A stretch of 35,161 bases of DNA, from positions 1 through 35,161 of the forward strand of contig JAHFUS010000042.1 of assembly GCA_023264975.1 (NCBI GenBank). Reading direction: 5' to 3'. Source of the stretch: Actinomycetes bacterium. Its GTDB lineage: Bacteria > Actinomycetota > Acidimicrobiia > Acidimicrobiales > GCA-2861595. The stretch's first letter is position 1; every line of letters starts with the position of its first letter. The position numbers and the translations under genes were made by a program. Shown here piece by piece: positions 16,674 to 24,171 of this stretch. Below the pieces are notes generated by a model that searched no databases, was not told where the DNA came from, and saw nothing but the letters and a program-made list of their open reading frames with translations.

Positions 16674-17000
16674 CTACGAGGGTGCGACCTGGGTTTCGTG
16701 GGCACCGGCGGGAAGGATCTGCTCCACCTCGCTGTGCGGCCGGGCGATGATGTGCGCGGCAGCCAGGCCGTCGCCCACGCGCTCGCACGCGTCGGCACCG
16801 GCACGGACGGCCGCGTTGACGGCGCCCGTCTCGCCACGGACCAGCACGGTGACGTAACCACCGCCGACGAACTGGCGGCCGATGAGCCGCACCTCCGACG
16901 CCTTCGTCATCGCGTCGGCAGCCTCGATCGCAGGGACGAGGCCCCGGGTCTCGATCATGCCCAGGGCAATGCCCGGGATATTTCCATTGTTGGTGGCCAT
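16674..17000 (-). CDS. csoS1: CsoS1 carboxysome shell hexamer protein (BMC-H)
   Basis: 108 residues, a single BMC domain. The opening GIALGMIETRGLVPAIEAAD, the following MTKASEVRLIGRQFVGGGYV and LVRGETGAVNAAVRAGADA are the standard BMC-H strands and helices; six copies form the flat shell tile with a central pore. The C-terminal helix region (HIIARPHSEVEQILP) is also typical. It is the only BMC-H gene in the window, whereas many alpha-carboxysome operons have two or three csoS1 paralogues plus csoS1D. A GGAGGAAG ribosome site and an A/C-rich leader precede it. Confidence 0.97.
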   Translation of the reverse strand: MATNNGNIPGIALGMIETRGLVPAIEAADAMTKASEVRLIGRQFVGGGYVTVLVRGETGAVNAAVRAGADACERVGDGLAAAHIIARPHSEVEQILPAGAHETQVAPS

Positions 17001-17073
17001 GCTTCTTCCTCCGTATTTGAGTTGAGGTATTTGAGTTGAGGTCGGGGTGGTACAGGGGCGGTGTTGGACCGAG
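17001..17073 (-). promoter_or_regulatory. csoS1 leader with a 14-bp tandem repeat and strong RBS
   Basis: The 73 bases between csoS4B and csoS1 contain gtatttgagttgag twice in tandem (17013-17026 and 17027-17040 on the plus strand). In the mRNA this reads as two copies of an unstructured A/C-rich sequence, directly before GGAGGAAGAAGC and the ATG. Such a loose leader would favour ribosome loading on the gene whose product is needed most. Confidence 0.65.
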
Positions 17074-17334
17074 TCAGTCGCGCCAGCGCTCCTCGCTCCA
17101 GTCGTCGATTATCCCGCCGATGGTCAGGTCTGTGGTGATGTTGAAATCGCCGGTGGCATGGCGGGCCGCCGAGGTGCTGATGGTGATGACGAAGTCGCCC
17201 GGCTTTGCACCGACCGGGTCGAGCGCCACCTCGAGGTCGCCGCCACCGTCCTCGACCACCCGCAGCGACTTGTTTTGGAGCGTGGGGACCCGACTGGTGG
17301 CGACGAGGTCGCCCACGATGCGGTGGATGTTCAT
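17074..17334 (-). CDS. csoS4B: CsoS4B carboxysome shell pentamer protein (BMC-P)
   Basis: 86 residues from ATG 17334, which overlaps the csoS4A stop (ATGA). It has the EutN/CcmL-type fold: MNIHRIVGDLVATSRVPTL, then VALDPVGAKPGDFVITISTS and ITTDLTIGGIIDDW. The Gly-Ala-Lys-Pro-Gly-Asp turn and the ending IIDDW are family marks. Five copies cap an icosahedral vertex. Length is normal for the family, and the first residues fit a start at this ATG. Confidence 0.95.
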   Translation of the reverse strand: MNIHRIVGDLVATSRVPTLQNKSLRVVEDGGGDLEVALDPVGAKPGDFVITISTSAARHATGDFNITTDLTIGGIIDDWSEERWRD

Positions 17335-17666
17335 CGTCGAGCCTCACCGGGCGTCGACGCGACGGCCGAGTCCACGACCACCAGCTCCGGCTCGGACTCC
17401 TCGGAGCGCTCTCCCGGGCTCTCCTCGTCCCAGTAGTCGATGATACCGACGATGGTCAGGTCGCTCGGGTAGTCCTTGTGGCCGGCGGCTTCGCGCGCCG
17501 CCGAGCTGCCACAGGCGATCACCCAGTCGCCGGGCTTGCAGCCGACGGGGTCGACCGCCACCTGCTTGCCTCCCTTCCGGTCCTGGACGACCAGCAGCCG
17601 GTGGAGCTCGAGGCCGGGGATGCGAGCGGTGGCGACCAGCGTGCTTTCGACGCAGAAGATCTTCAT
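17331..17666 (-). CDS. csoS4A: CsoS4A carboxysome shell pentamer protein with an acidic C-terminal extension
   Basis: 111 residues from ATG 17666, overlapping the csoSCA stop (ATGA). The BMC-P core is complete in about 83 residues: MKIFCVESTLVATARIPGL, then VAVDPVGCKPGDWVIACGSS and SDLTIVGIIDYWD. The usual CsoS4A ends near this point, but here about 28 more residues follow, rich in Glu and Ser (EESPGERSEESEPELVVVDS). The tail ends on the TGA that overlaps the csoS4B start, so it may have grown by loss of an earlier stop. Larger frames upstream of 17666 are csoSCA read out of frame. Confidence 0.95.
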   Translation of the reverse strand: MKIFCVESTLVATARIPGLELHRLLVVQDRKGGKQVAVDPVGCKPGDWVIACGSSAAREAAGHKDYPSDLTIVGIIDYWDEESPGERSEESEPELVVVDSAVASTPGEARR

Positions 17667-19243
17667 CGCTGTGCCGCCTTCTGTCGCGTTCCGGATCGCG
17701 AGAACGGCTGGCCGTCGCCCTCCGCCTCCACCACTTCGAGGCGCGACCCACCCCGCGCCCGCACGACCCCTTGGGTGACGAGGCCAGCAGGGCCGGCCGC
17801 ACCCGCATACCGGGTCTCGATCGCCGCGGTGAGGCGGCGAGCGCGTTCTTGCGCCCTGGCGCAGGCGCCCGGGATGCGCTCGTCGTAGGCGACGTGCACG
17901 AGCACCGGGACCGCAAGCCCATGCGGTGCGTTCGTCCGCCCGAGGACCGCTATGCCGATGTCGAGATCGACGGCACCTTCTTCGAGCGTGCCCATTTGCG
18001 CTTGGAACGTAAGGTTGCGCAGCTGAACATCGTCGATGGCATCGCCGGCCACGACCAGCTTCTCGGCGTGGCCTGAATCTGCGTACCTTCCGCCGTTCCA
18101 ACCGACAACCGCGTCGACCTGGCCGATGTTGTTCTTCAGCAGGTAGCCGCAGAGCCAGCGCATGCCCTCGGTCGCGACGTCGGCCGCGTCCACGCCGGCG
18201 CAGTCGGCGACGGCGTGGCGGATGAACTCCTTGGCCGCCTCACGCTCGAGGCTCGCAGTCTGCTCGTAGAGCGTGGCGCTGGACACGAAGCGGTCCACGG
18301 CGGTCTCACCGCCGGCGTCGGGAACGTGGACCCGGATGGCGTCGGTGTCCGTGTCCACCCCGACGAGCAGCGTGTCCACGCCCGCCCCGCAGCAGTGGGT
18401 GCACTCGACGGCACCCGCGAACTCCTGGAGCCGCGCCAGCAGGCCGGTCGCGGCGCGCGCCTCGTCACTGCCGAACGCCGCACAGCCCTGGTGGCGTGGG
18501 TCGACGCTGCTGAAGTGGTAGAGCCCGATCTTCAGGTAGCGCGTGGGCTCGCTGGCGTCGTTCGGCCAACCCTCGCGCCAGCGTCGCAGCTCCAGCGCTT
18601 CCCAGCGGTGCAGAGCGTCCTCGACGTCGAACATCGCGCCGGCATACGCGTCGCGCCACACCACGACGGCGGGCGGCACCCGCAGGATGAAGTCCACCGC
18701 CCCAGCGAGGCGCCCGTCGGCGCAGGCGGTGATGTCGACTGCGTGGAATCCGAATCGCCGGATCAACACCTCGTTGCTCTCGCCCTCGTCGAGCAGCAAC
18801 GCGAGGTTCCGGTCGAACTCGCGCTCCACCAAGTTCCGGAAGGTGGCGAGAACGCAGCGGGCGTGGATGCAACCGAGGTCCAGCGGTGCGCTCCAGGACG
18901 ACTCGAGCTCAGCCGCCGGGATGTCGACGCCGAGCGAGTTGGCCAGCTCGCGATGCGCCTGCTCGGGGAATCCGTCGTCGAACTGGCGCCGTGCCAGCCG
19001 GCGCAGGACCGGTTCGATGAGCGCAAAGGCCGCCCCGATCTCCTCGGCTCGCTGCTTCAGGGCGGCGCTGAGCGCAGGCTCGGCCAGCGGATGCCCGCCC
19101 GCCGGCCGGCTCAACGGGAACCCCGTTGTCGGGGCCGGCTGGCCCGGATTCGACGTGACGGTCGCCGCGCTCGGACGCGACCAGGCCGCGCCCTGGTCCC
19201 AGGGAGCGAGCGTGCGCCCGTCGGGCTGGAGCAGGGACTTCAT
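17663..19243 (-). CDS. csoSCA: CsoSCA, carboxysomal beta-class carbonic anhydrase
   Basis: 526 residues from ATG 19243, overlapping the csoS2 stop. It converts bicarbonate to CO2 inside the carboxysome. The zinc ligands match the Halothiobacillus enzyme: Cys174 in ITACADGRLAG, His243 in LYHFSSVDP, and Cys254 in RHQGCAAFG. Asp176 and Arg178 form the usual dyad. The first 60 residues are Pro/Ala-rich and probably disordered; in known CsoSCA this part anchors the enzyme to RuBisCO. The C-terminal half is the degenerate second catalytic-like domain (QVDAVVGWNGGRYADSGHAE). Length and order agree with the family. Confidence 0.96.
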   Translation of the reverse strand: MKSLLQPDGRTLAPWDQGAAWSRPSAATVTSNPGQPAPTTGFPLSRPAGGHPLAEPALSAALKQRAEEIGAAFALIEPVLRRLARRQFDDGFPEQAHRELANSLGVDIPAAELESSWSAPLDLGCIHARCVLATFRNLVEREFDRNLALLLDEGESNEVLIRRFGFHAVDITACADGRLAGAVDFILRVPPAVVVWRDAYAGAMFDVEDALHRWEALELRRWREGWPNDASEPTRYLKIGLYHFSSVDPRHQGCAAFGSDEARAATGLLARLQEFAGAVECTHCCGAGVDTLLVGVDTDTDAIRVHVPDAGGETAVDRFVSSATLYEQTASLEREAAKEFIRHAVADCAGVDAADVATEGMRWLCGYLLKNNIGQVDAVVGWNGGRYADSGHAEKLVVAGDAIDDVQLRNLTFQAQMGTLEEGAVDLDIGIAVLGRTNAPHGLAVPVLVHVAYDERIPGACARAQERARRLTAAIETRYAGAAGPAGLVTQGVVRARGGSRLEVVEAEGDGQPFSRSGTRQKAAQR

Positions 19244-21885
19244 CCTTGGGCTCCGCCGGAGACGGTGACCCTGACCCCGTCCTTCGGGCTCCCGCCGACT
19301 CGGCCCGTGACATTCGCGCTCTCACCCGGCGATCCGGGCGTGGCCAGGTCCTTGAACCTGGTCGCCCCGGCCCAGCCGTGGGGTCCGCCGCCGCCCTCAC
19401 TGGGATTGCGCCCGGCCGCGATATAGCCGTCGGTGCCCGTCACCAGGTGGTGGGCCGTCCACGCCGCGGCCGAACCGGTGATCGTCCGACCTTCGATCTC
19501 GCCTTCGCCCGTGACCGCCACTGGTTGGCTGGCGTTACGGTTCAGGCGGGGCCGGAACAGGAACTCATTGTTGCCGGTCACCATGCCGTCGCCGACGGCG
19601 AAGGACCCGGAGATGCGGCCAGGCACGTTGGAAGCGGGCGGCGCCGCCTTGTCGGTCTCCCACGTGGCAGTGTCGTCGCCCCCCCCGCCTGCCAGGCGCC
19701 GCGCCAGTGCCACCGGCACCGAGAAGGCCTGCCAGCGCGCCCCGTCGTCGGCTGCCGGCTCGGCGGGCCGCATGTCGCCGTAGTAGGACGATCCGGTGAT
19801 GTCGTTCCGGCGGCCCCGCTCGATGCCGGTGACCCCCTTGGCGTACATGGGGAGGTCGCCGGTCACGGCCACACCTTTCGGCCTGGGGTCGAGGCGCTGG
19901 GCCGCGGGCTCACCCTCATCGGGCTCGCACCAGCCGAAGATGGTGGATGGCCCCTGGTACGGCGTGCCGGTCAGCTGGCGGCAAGAACCCGGCTCGTCGC
20001 CGGTGACGTTGGGGCGGTGCTCCATGCTCGGACCGGTGACGCGCTGGCCCCTCCAGGTCTGCGCCACGGTCACCTTGCCGGCCGTCACCGGGTCCAGACG
20101 GGCCCGGTTGAGGTGAGCGGCCGGCGCGGTACCGCCGCCGGTGCCGCCGCATTCGCTGGAGGATGACGAGAGAATCTGGTACTGGTCGCCGGTGATCGGG
20201 CGGCAGGCGCCGGCCTCGTTCCCGGTGACGCGCCCGCTGCGACCGACGGCCGTGCCGGTGACGGCCAGCCCGTCGTCGGTGTTCTCCAGCGGGTACCAGG
20301 GCCCCTCCCCGGTGGAAGTCCCCATTCCTGGATGCGGCACGAGCCTCGTGCCGACCGCGGTCGCGCCGTGCGGGTCGGCGCGGCGCGGGAACTGCGCCGA
20401 ACGGTAGGCCCCGTCGCGGCGTGGGGTCAGGTCGTCGTCGAACTTCTGGTCGGCTTCGCCGGTGATGCGGAGGTGCTCGCCGGCCTCGTCACCGGTGATC
20501 GGGACGTTGTTACGAACCGTGGTGCCCGAGACGACGAGGCCATGCGGCGTGCGGACCAGCCCGACCTTCGGCCCGGAGCCCATCGAAGGGGCCGACCCGT
20601 CGGCTGCGAGGTACTGGGTGCCCGACACCGGGAGCGCGGCGCCGGGCTCATCGCCCGTGACGCCCACGCCCGGACCGATCCGCAGCCCGGTCACCCGCTG
20701 GCGGCCCTGGGTGGGCGACACGACGACCTTGGGCGGGTGCGTGACCCGACCCTCTCGCTGCGGCCTGCTGGCCCCCGCGCCGCCGAAGCGGTTCGCCTCG
20801 GCACCCCGAGCCCGAGCCTGCTCGCGAACGGAGACGGCTCGGTCGCCATTGGTGGCTTCGGCGGCGGGGGCCGCGCCGAGACCGGCTGCGGCCGCGGTCT
20901 GGCCGGCGCCGGCGGTGAGGGCCTGCTGGCCCTGGGACAGCTGGCGGCGGCGCTCCTTGGAGAGGGCGCGGCCGAGGTGGGCAGCGGCCACGCCGTCGGT
21001 GGCGCCGGCCGTTCCTCCCGGAGCCCATTGGCTGCCGTTCGATGCGGCTTGACCGTCGGGCGTGGGGGCTGCTCCCGCGCCGTTGCCGTGCCGGTTGTCG
21101 GCGGCGGGGGGCGCGCCGAGACCGGCTGCGGCCGCGGTCTGGCCGGCGCCGGCGGTTAGGGCCTGCTTGCCCTGGGACAGCTGGCGGCGGCGCTCCTTGG
21201 AGAGGGCGCGGCCGAGGTGGGCGGCGGCTACGCCGTCGGTGGCGCCGGCCGTCGCGGCGGGGGCCGCGCCGAGACCGGCTGCGGCCGCGGTCTGGCCGGC
21301 GCCGGCGGTGAGGGCCTGCTGGCCCTGGGACAGCTGGCGGCGGCGCTCCTTGGAGAGGGCGCGGCCGAGGTGGGCAGCGGCCACGCCGTCGGTGGCGCCG
21401 GCCGTTCCTCCCGGAGCCCATTGGCTGCCGTTCGATGCGGCTTGACCGTCGGGCGTGGGGGCTGCTCCCGCGCCGTTGCCGTGCCGGTTGTCGGCGGCGG
21501 GGGGCGCGCCGAGACCGGCTGCGGCCGCGGTCTGGCCGGCGCCGGCGGTTAGGGCCTGCTTGCCGTGGGACAGCTGGCGGCGGCGCTCCTTGGAGAGGGC
21601 GCGGCCGAGGTGGGCGGCGGCCACGCCGTTGGTCGTGTCGGCCGTCGCGGCGGGGGCCCGTTGGCTGCCGTTCGACGGGCCTTGGCCGTTGGGGCTGGGG
21701 ACTGCTCCCGCGCCGTTGCCGTGCAGGTTCTCCGCGCTGTCCGGAGCGCTCCCGCCGTACATGGCCTGCTGGCCCTGGGACAGCTGGCGGCGGCGCTCCT
21801 TGGAGAGGGAGCGGCCGAGGTGGGCAGCATTTCGGAACTCGCCCAACTCAGCGCTGTCGGCGGACTGGACCGCGTACATTCCCAT
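19240..21885 (-). CDS. csoS2: CsoS2, carboxysome scaffold protein with expanded N-terminal repeats
   Basis: 881 residues from ATG 21885; a GTG at 21900 would add five. CsoS2 is the disordered scaffold that gathers RuBisCO and binds the shell. N-terminal domain (1-350): five RuBisCO-binding motifs of the form GRxLSKERRRQL begin at residues 24, 94, 174, 225 and 305. The middle region (about 395-640) has repeats with paired VTG elements (QRVTGLRIG, GVTGDEPGA; LAVTGTAVG, RVTGNEAGA). The C-terminal region (about 640-881) ends in the conserved VRVTVSGGAQG peptide. A GGAG site lies nine bases before the ATG, and the preceding gene stops one base before it. The N-terminal repeats are nearly identical in DNA, pointing to recent expansion. 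Confidence 0.93.
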   Translation of the reverse strand: MGMYAVQSADSAELGEFRNAAHLGRSLSKERRRQLSQGQQAMYGGSAPDSAENLHGNGAGAVPSPNGQGPSNGSQRAPAATADTTNGVAAAHLGRALSKERRRQLSHGKQALTAGAGQTAAAAGLGAPPAADNRHGNGAGAAPTPDGQAASNGSQWAPGGTAGATDGVAAAHLGRALSKERRRQLSQGQQALTAGAGQTAAAAGLGAAPAATAGATDGVAAAHLGRALSKERRRQLSQGKQALTAGAGQTAAAAGLGAPPAADNRHGNGAGAAPTPDGQAASNGSQWAPGGTAGATDGVAAAHLGRALSKERRRQLSQGQQALTAGAGQTAAAAGLGAAPAAEATNGDRAVSVREQARARGAEANRFGGAGASRPQREGRVTHPPKVVVSPTQGRQRVTGLRIGPGVGVTGDEPGAALPVSGTQYLAADGSAPSMGSGPKVGLVRTPHGLVVSGTTVRNNVPITGDEAGEHLRITGEADQKFDDDLTPRRDGAYRSAQFPRRADPHGATAVGTRLVPHPGMGTSTGEGPWYPLENTDDGLAVTGTAVGRSGRVTGNEAGACRPITGDQYQILSSSSSECGGTGGGTAPAAHLNRARLDPVTAGKVTVAQTWRGQRVTGPSMEHRPNVTGDEPGSCRQLTGTPYQGPSTIFGWCEPDEGEPAAQRLDPRPKGVAVTGDLPMYAKGVTGIERGRRNDITGSSYYGDMRPAEPAADDGARWQAFSVPVALARRLAGGGGDDTATWETDKAAPPASNVPGRISGSFAVGDGMVTGNNEFLFRPRLNRNASQPVAVTGEGEIEGRTITGSAAAWTAHHLVTGTDGYIAAGRNPSEGGGGPHGWAGATRFKDLATPGSPGESANVTGRVGGSPKDGVRVTVSGGAQG
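20861..21646 (-). repeat. 393-bp in-frame tandem repeat inside csoS2
   Basis: Copy one starts at 20861 and copy two at 21254, an offset of 393 bases or 131 codons. Positions 20861-21171 and 21254-21564 are identical by eye (311 bases), with a few changes after that. Each unit carries two GRALSKERRRQL motifs. An older, shorter unit is visible inside it, since the motif recurs at alternating 51- and 80-residue spacing. Confidence 0.9.
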
Positions 21886-21886
21886 C

Positions 21887-21913
21887 TCAGCGAGCTCCAC
21901 TGCGGTGGACGAT
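21887..21913 (-). repeat. Copy of the cbbS 3' end at the csoS2 start
   Basis: These 27 bases match 22321-22347, the last nine codons of cbbS including the stop, at 24 of 27 positions. They encode IVHRSGAR-stop here and IVHRAGAR-stop in cbbS. The match marks the break point of a local duplication that included the cbbS-csoS2 junction. Confidence 0.85.
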
Positions 21914-22312
21914 CAAGACCGGCGGCCCGGCGCCGGCAGCCGCCGCCGTCCGGTCACCGCCCAGCGCCTGCTTGCCCTTGGACAGCTGGCGGCGTCGCTG
22001 CATGGAAAGGGCGCGGCCGAGGCGGCCGGCGGCCACGCCGTCGATCGCGATCGGCGTCGCTCCCAAAGCTGCGCGCGCACCTTGGCCGTCGGACACGGCG
22101 GGGGTCGGGCCTCCCGCAGCTTCGGGTGCACGAAGCCCGACCGCCCGCGACGCGTTGCGCGCCCGCTCGTGGCCGGGCGCCGGAGCCGTCCGGCCGGCGG
22201 CGAGCGCTCGGCGGCGCGACATCGCCGCGGCGCGGCCGTCACGGGCAGCATTTCGCAGCGCGGCCACGTCACCACGGCAGGTGGTCTGGTCCTCGTGCAG
22301 TCCCATGCTCAT
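21887..22312 (-). CDS. Stand-alone CsoS2 N-terminal-like protein with a CbbS-derived tail
   Basis: 141 residues from ATG 22312 (GAGG six bases upstream; TTG 22318 is an alternative). It has two RuBisCO-binding motifs of CsoS2 type, GRAAAMSRRRALAAGR from residue 26 and GRALSMQRRRQLSKGKQAL from residue 99, joined by a disordered Ala/Pro/Gly linker. It then has DRTAAAAGAGPP, which matches the repeat linkers of the full CsoS2. It ends VLIVHRSGAR, a near copy of the CbbS C-terminus. It has no VTG repeats and no shell-binding C-terminal region. It lies 8 bases after cbbS, and one base separates its TGA from the csoS2 ATG. It could bind RuBisCO without tethering it to the shell. A frame-shifted leader of CsoS2 is the alternative. 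Confidence 0.8.
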   Translation of the reverse strand: MSMGLHEDQTTCRGDVAALRNAARDGRAAAMSRRRALAAGRTAPAPGHERARNASRAVGLRAPEAAGGPTPAVSDGQGARAALGATPIAIDGVAAGRLGRALSMQRRRQLSKGKQALGGDRTAAAAGAGPPVLIVHRSGAR

Positions 22313-22320
22313 CACCAACC

Positions 22321-22659
22321 TCAGCGGGCTCCAGCGCGGTGGACGATGAAGGCGGTGCCCTGAGACTGCTGGTAGTTGTCGTAGCCGAGGAGGCGAACGT
22401 GGTGCCCGGGATTGGCACGGTGGCAGGCCTCGATCTCCGCCAGGACCTTGTCCACCGACCGCTCACCGAAGAGCGGGAGCTCCCACAGGTACCAGAAGTT
22501 CGACATGGACTTCGCGGGCTCCGAGTGTTCGATGGCCGGGCTCCAACCGTTCTCGATGAGGTACGCGATCTGGTAGCGGAGCCGCTCCGGCGTCATCGGC
22601 GGCAGATAGGAGAAGGTCTCCACATGGCGCGGGGTGGGCCCGTAGGGGTCAATGTGCAT
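22321..22659 (-). CDS. cbbS: RuBisCO small subunit, form IA
   Basis: 112 residues from ATG 22659, with AAGGACAG about seven bases upstream. The family sequence is clear: [20 protein letters not shown], then [36 protein letters not shown] and [20 protein letters not shown]. The short N-terminus and the short loop between the first strands are typical of form I proteobacterial-type subunits. Eight copies cap the CbbL octamer. It follows cbbL by 84 bases. Its last nine codons are echoed 434 bases downstream at the csoS2 start. Confidence 0.97.
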   Translation of the reverse strand: MHIDPYGPTPRHVETFSYLPPMTPERLRYQIAYLIENGWSPAIEHSEPAKSMSNFWYLWELPLFGERSVDKVLAEIEACHRANPGHHVRLLGYDNYQQSQGTAFIVHRAGAR

Positions 22660-22743
22660 GTCAGTCTGTCCTTTCGGGGCCCTCTCCTTGAGGGGCCGGG
22701 GGGGTGAGGCGCCGGGAGGGTGGAACCGGCGACCAGCCCGCTA
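22660..22743 (-). promoter_or_regulatory. cbbL-cbbS spacer with a GC-rich hairpin
   Basis: The 84-base spacer contains an imperfect stem, ggccctc at 22678-22684 against gaggggcc at 22690-22697, with one bulged base. It lies just upstream of the cbbS ribosome site. No U-run follows, so it probably stabilises or partitions the cbbL message and is unlikely to stop transcription. Confidence 0.5.
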
Positions 22744-24171
22744 TCAGGCGGTGATCTTGTCCACCGTGTCGAACTCGAACTTGATCTCTTTCCAGGTCTC
22801 CATAGCGATCGCGAGCTCGGGGCTGTGGCGGGCCGCCTCGGTCAAGATCTCGCGGCCCTCGCGTTCGACCTGCCGGCCCTGGTTCCGTGCCTCCACGCAG
22901 GCCTCGAGCGCCACCCGGTTGGCGTGGGCGCCGGGTGCGTTGCCCCACGGGTGGCCGAGCGTCCCGCCGCCGAACTGCAGGCAGGAGTCGTCGCCGAAGA
23001 TCGCCACCAGGGCGGGCATGTGCCAGACGTGGATGCCTCCCGAGGCCACGGGCATGACCCCGGGCATCGATGCCCAGTCCTGGTCGAAGAAGATGCCGCG
23101 CGTGCGGTTCTCGGGCACGAAGGCCTCCCGCATCAGATCGATCCAGCCGAGGGTGGCCTCGCGATCGCCTTCCAGCTTGCCGACCACGGTGCCGGAGTGG
23201 AGATGGTCGCCCCCGGACAGGCGCAGGCACTTGGTGAGCACCCGGAAGTGGATGCCGTGCATGGGGTTGCGGTCGACCACCGCGTGCATGGCGCGGTGAA
23301 TGTGGAGCAGCATGCCGTTCTCGCGGCACCAGTTCGCCAGGCCCGTGTTGGCGGTGAACCCGGCGGTGAAGAAGTCGTGCATGATGATCGGGGCGCCGAG
23401 CGACTTGGCGAACTCGGCCCGCTTGTACATCTCCTCCGGCGTGGCCGAGGTGACGTTGAGGTAGTGGCCCTTGCGCTCGCCCGTCTCGGCTGTGGCCTTG
23501 TGCACCGCTTCCATCACGAACTCGAAGCGGTGGTTCCAGCGCATGAACGGCTGGCTGTTGATGTTCTCGTCGTCCTTGGTGAAGTCGAGCCCGCCTCGGA
23601 GGCACTCGTAGACGGCGCGCCCGTAGTTCTTGGCCGACAGGCCGAGCTTGGGCTTGATCGTGCAGCCAAGGAGCGGGCGCCCGTACTTGCCGAGGCGGTC
23701 ACGCTCCACCTGGATGCCGTTGGGGGGGCCGCCGCAGGTCTTGACGTACGCCACTGGGAAGCGAATGTCCTCGAGGCGCAGGCTGCGCAGGGCCTTGAAG
23801 CCGAAGACGTTGCCGACGAGCGAGGTCAGGACGTTGACGACCGAGCCTTCCTCGAAAAGGTCCATCGGGTAGGCAACGAAGGCGAAGAAGGCGCCGCTGG
23901 GGTCGTTCTTCACCGGTTCGATCCGGTAGGCCCGGCCCTTGTAGTAGTCGAGATCGGTGAGCAGGTCGGTCCACACCGTGGTCCAGGTGCCGGTGGACGA
24001 CTCGGCGGCCACCGCCGCGGCCGCTTCCTCGCGGGGCACGCCTTCCTGGGCAACCACCTTGAAGCACGCCAGGAGGTCGGTGTCGTTCGGCACGTAGTCC
24101 GGGGTCCAGTAGTTGTCGGCGTAATTCTTAACGCCGGCCTGGTAGCCGCCACTGCCGTTGCTCTGCGCCAC
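22744..24171 (-). CDS. cbbL: RuBisCO large subunit, form IA (carboxysomal)
   Basis: 475 residues from ATG 24171. It fixes CO2 onto ribulose-1,5-bisphosphate. Active-site residues are present: Lys173 in [11 protein letters not shown], the carbamylated Lys199 with Asp201 and Glu202 in [14 protein letters not shown], His292 in LLHIHRAMH, and loop-6 Lys332 in [12 protein letters not shown]. The N-terminus ([21 protein letters not shown]) is of form IA type, which fits packing in alpha-carboxysomes, where CsoS2 contacts the CbbL-CbbS interface. It is the first gene of the operon, with cbbR divergent upstream. No cbbQ/cbbO or cbbX activase gene is present in this window. Confidence 0.98.
   Translation of the reverse strand: MAQSNGSGGYQAGVKNYADNYWTPDYVPNDTDLLACFKVVAQEGVPREEAAAAVAAESSTGTWTTVWTDLLTDLDYYKGRAYRIEPVKNDPSGAFFAFVAYPMDLFEEGSVVNVLTSLVGNVFGFKALRSLRLEDIRFPVAYVKTCGGPPNGIQVERDRLGKYGRPLLGCTIKPKLGLSAKNYGRAVYECLRGGLDFTKDDENINSQPFMRWNHRFEFVMEAVHKATAETGERKGHYLNVTSATPEEMYKRAEFAKSLGAPIIMHDFFTAGFTANTGLANWCRENGMLLHIHRAMHAVVDRNPMHGIHFRVLTKCLRLSGGDHLHSGTVVGKLEGDREATLGWIDLMREAFVPENRTRGIFFDQDWASMPGVMPVASGGIHVWHMPALVAIFGDDSCLQFGGGTLGHPWGNAPGAHANRVALEACVEARNQGRQVEREGREILTEAARHSPELAIAMETWKEIKFEFDTVDKITA

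Noticed and set aside
21887-22312. A simple sequencing frameshift splitting one csoS2 gene
   Set aside because: The small gene ends with a copied cbbS tail and the long gene has its own ribosome site and ATG, so the break coincides with a duplication junction and is not a single lost base. Read data could still overturn this.
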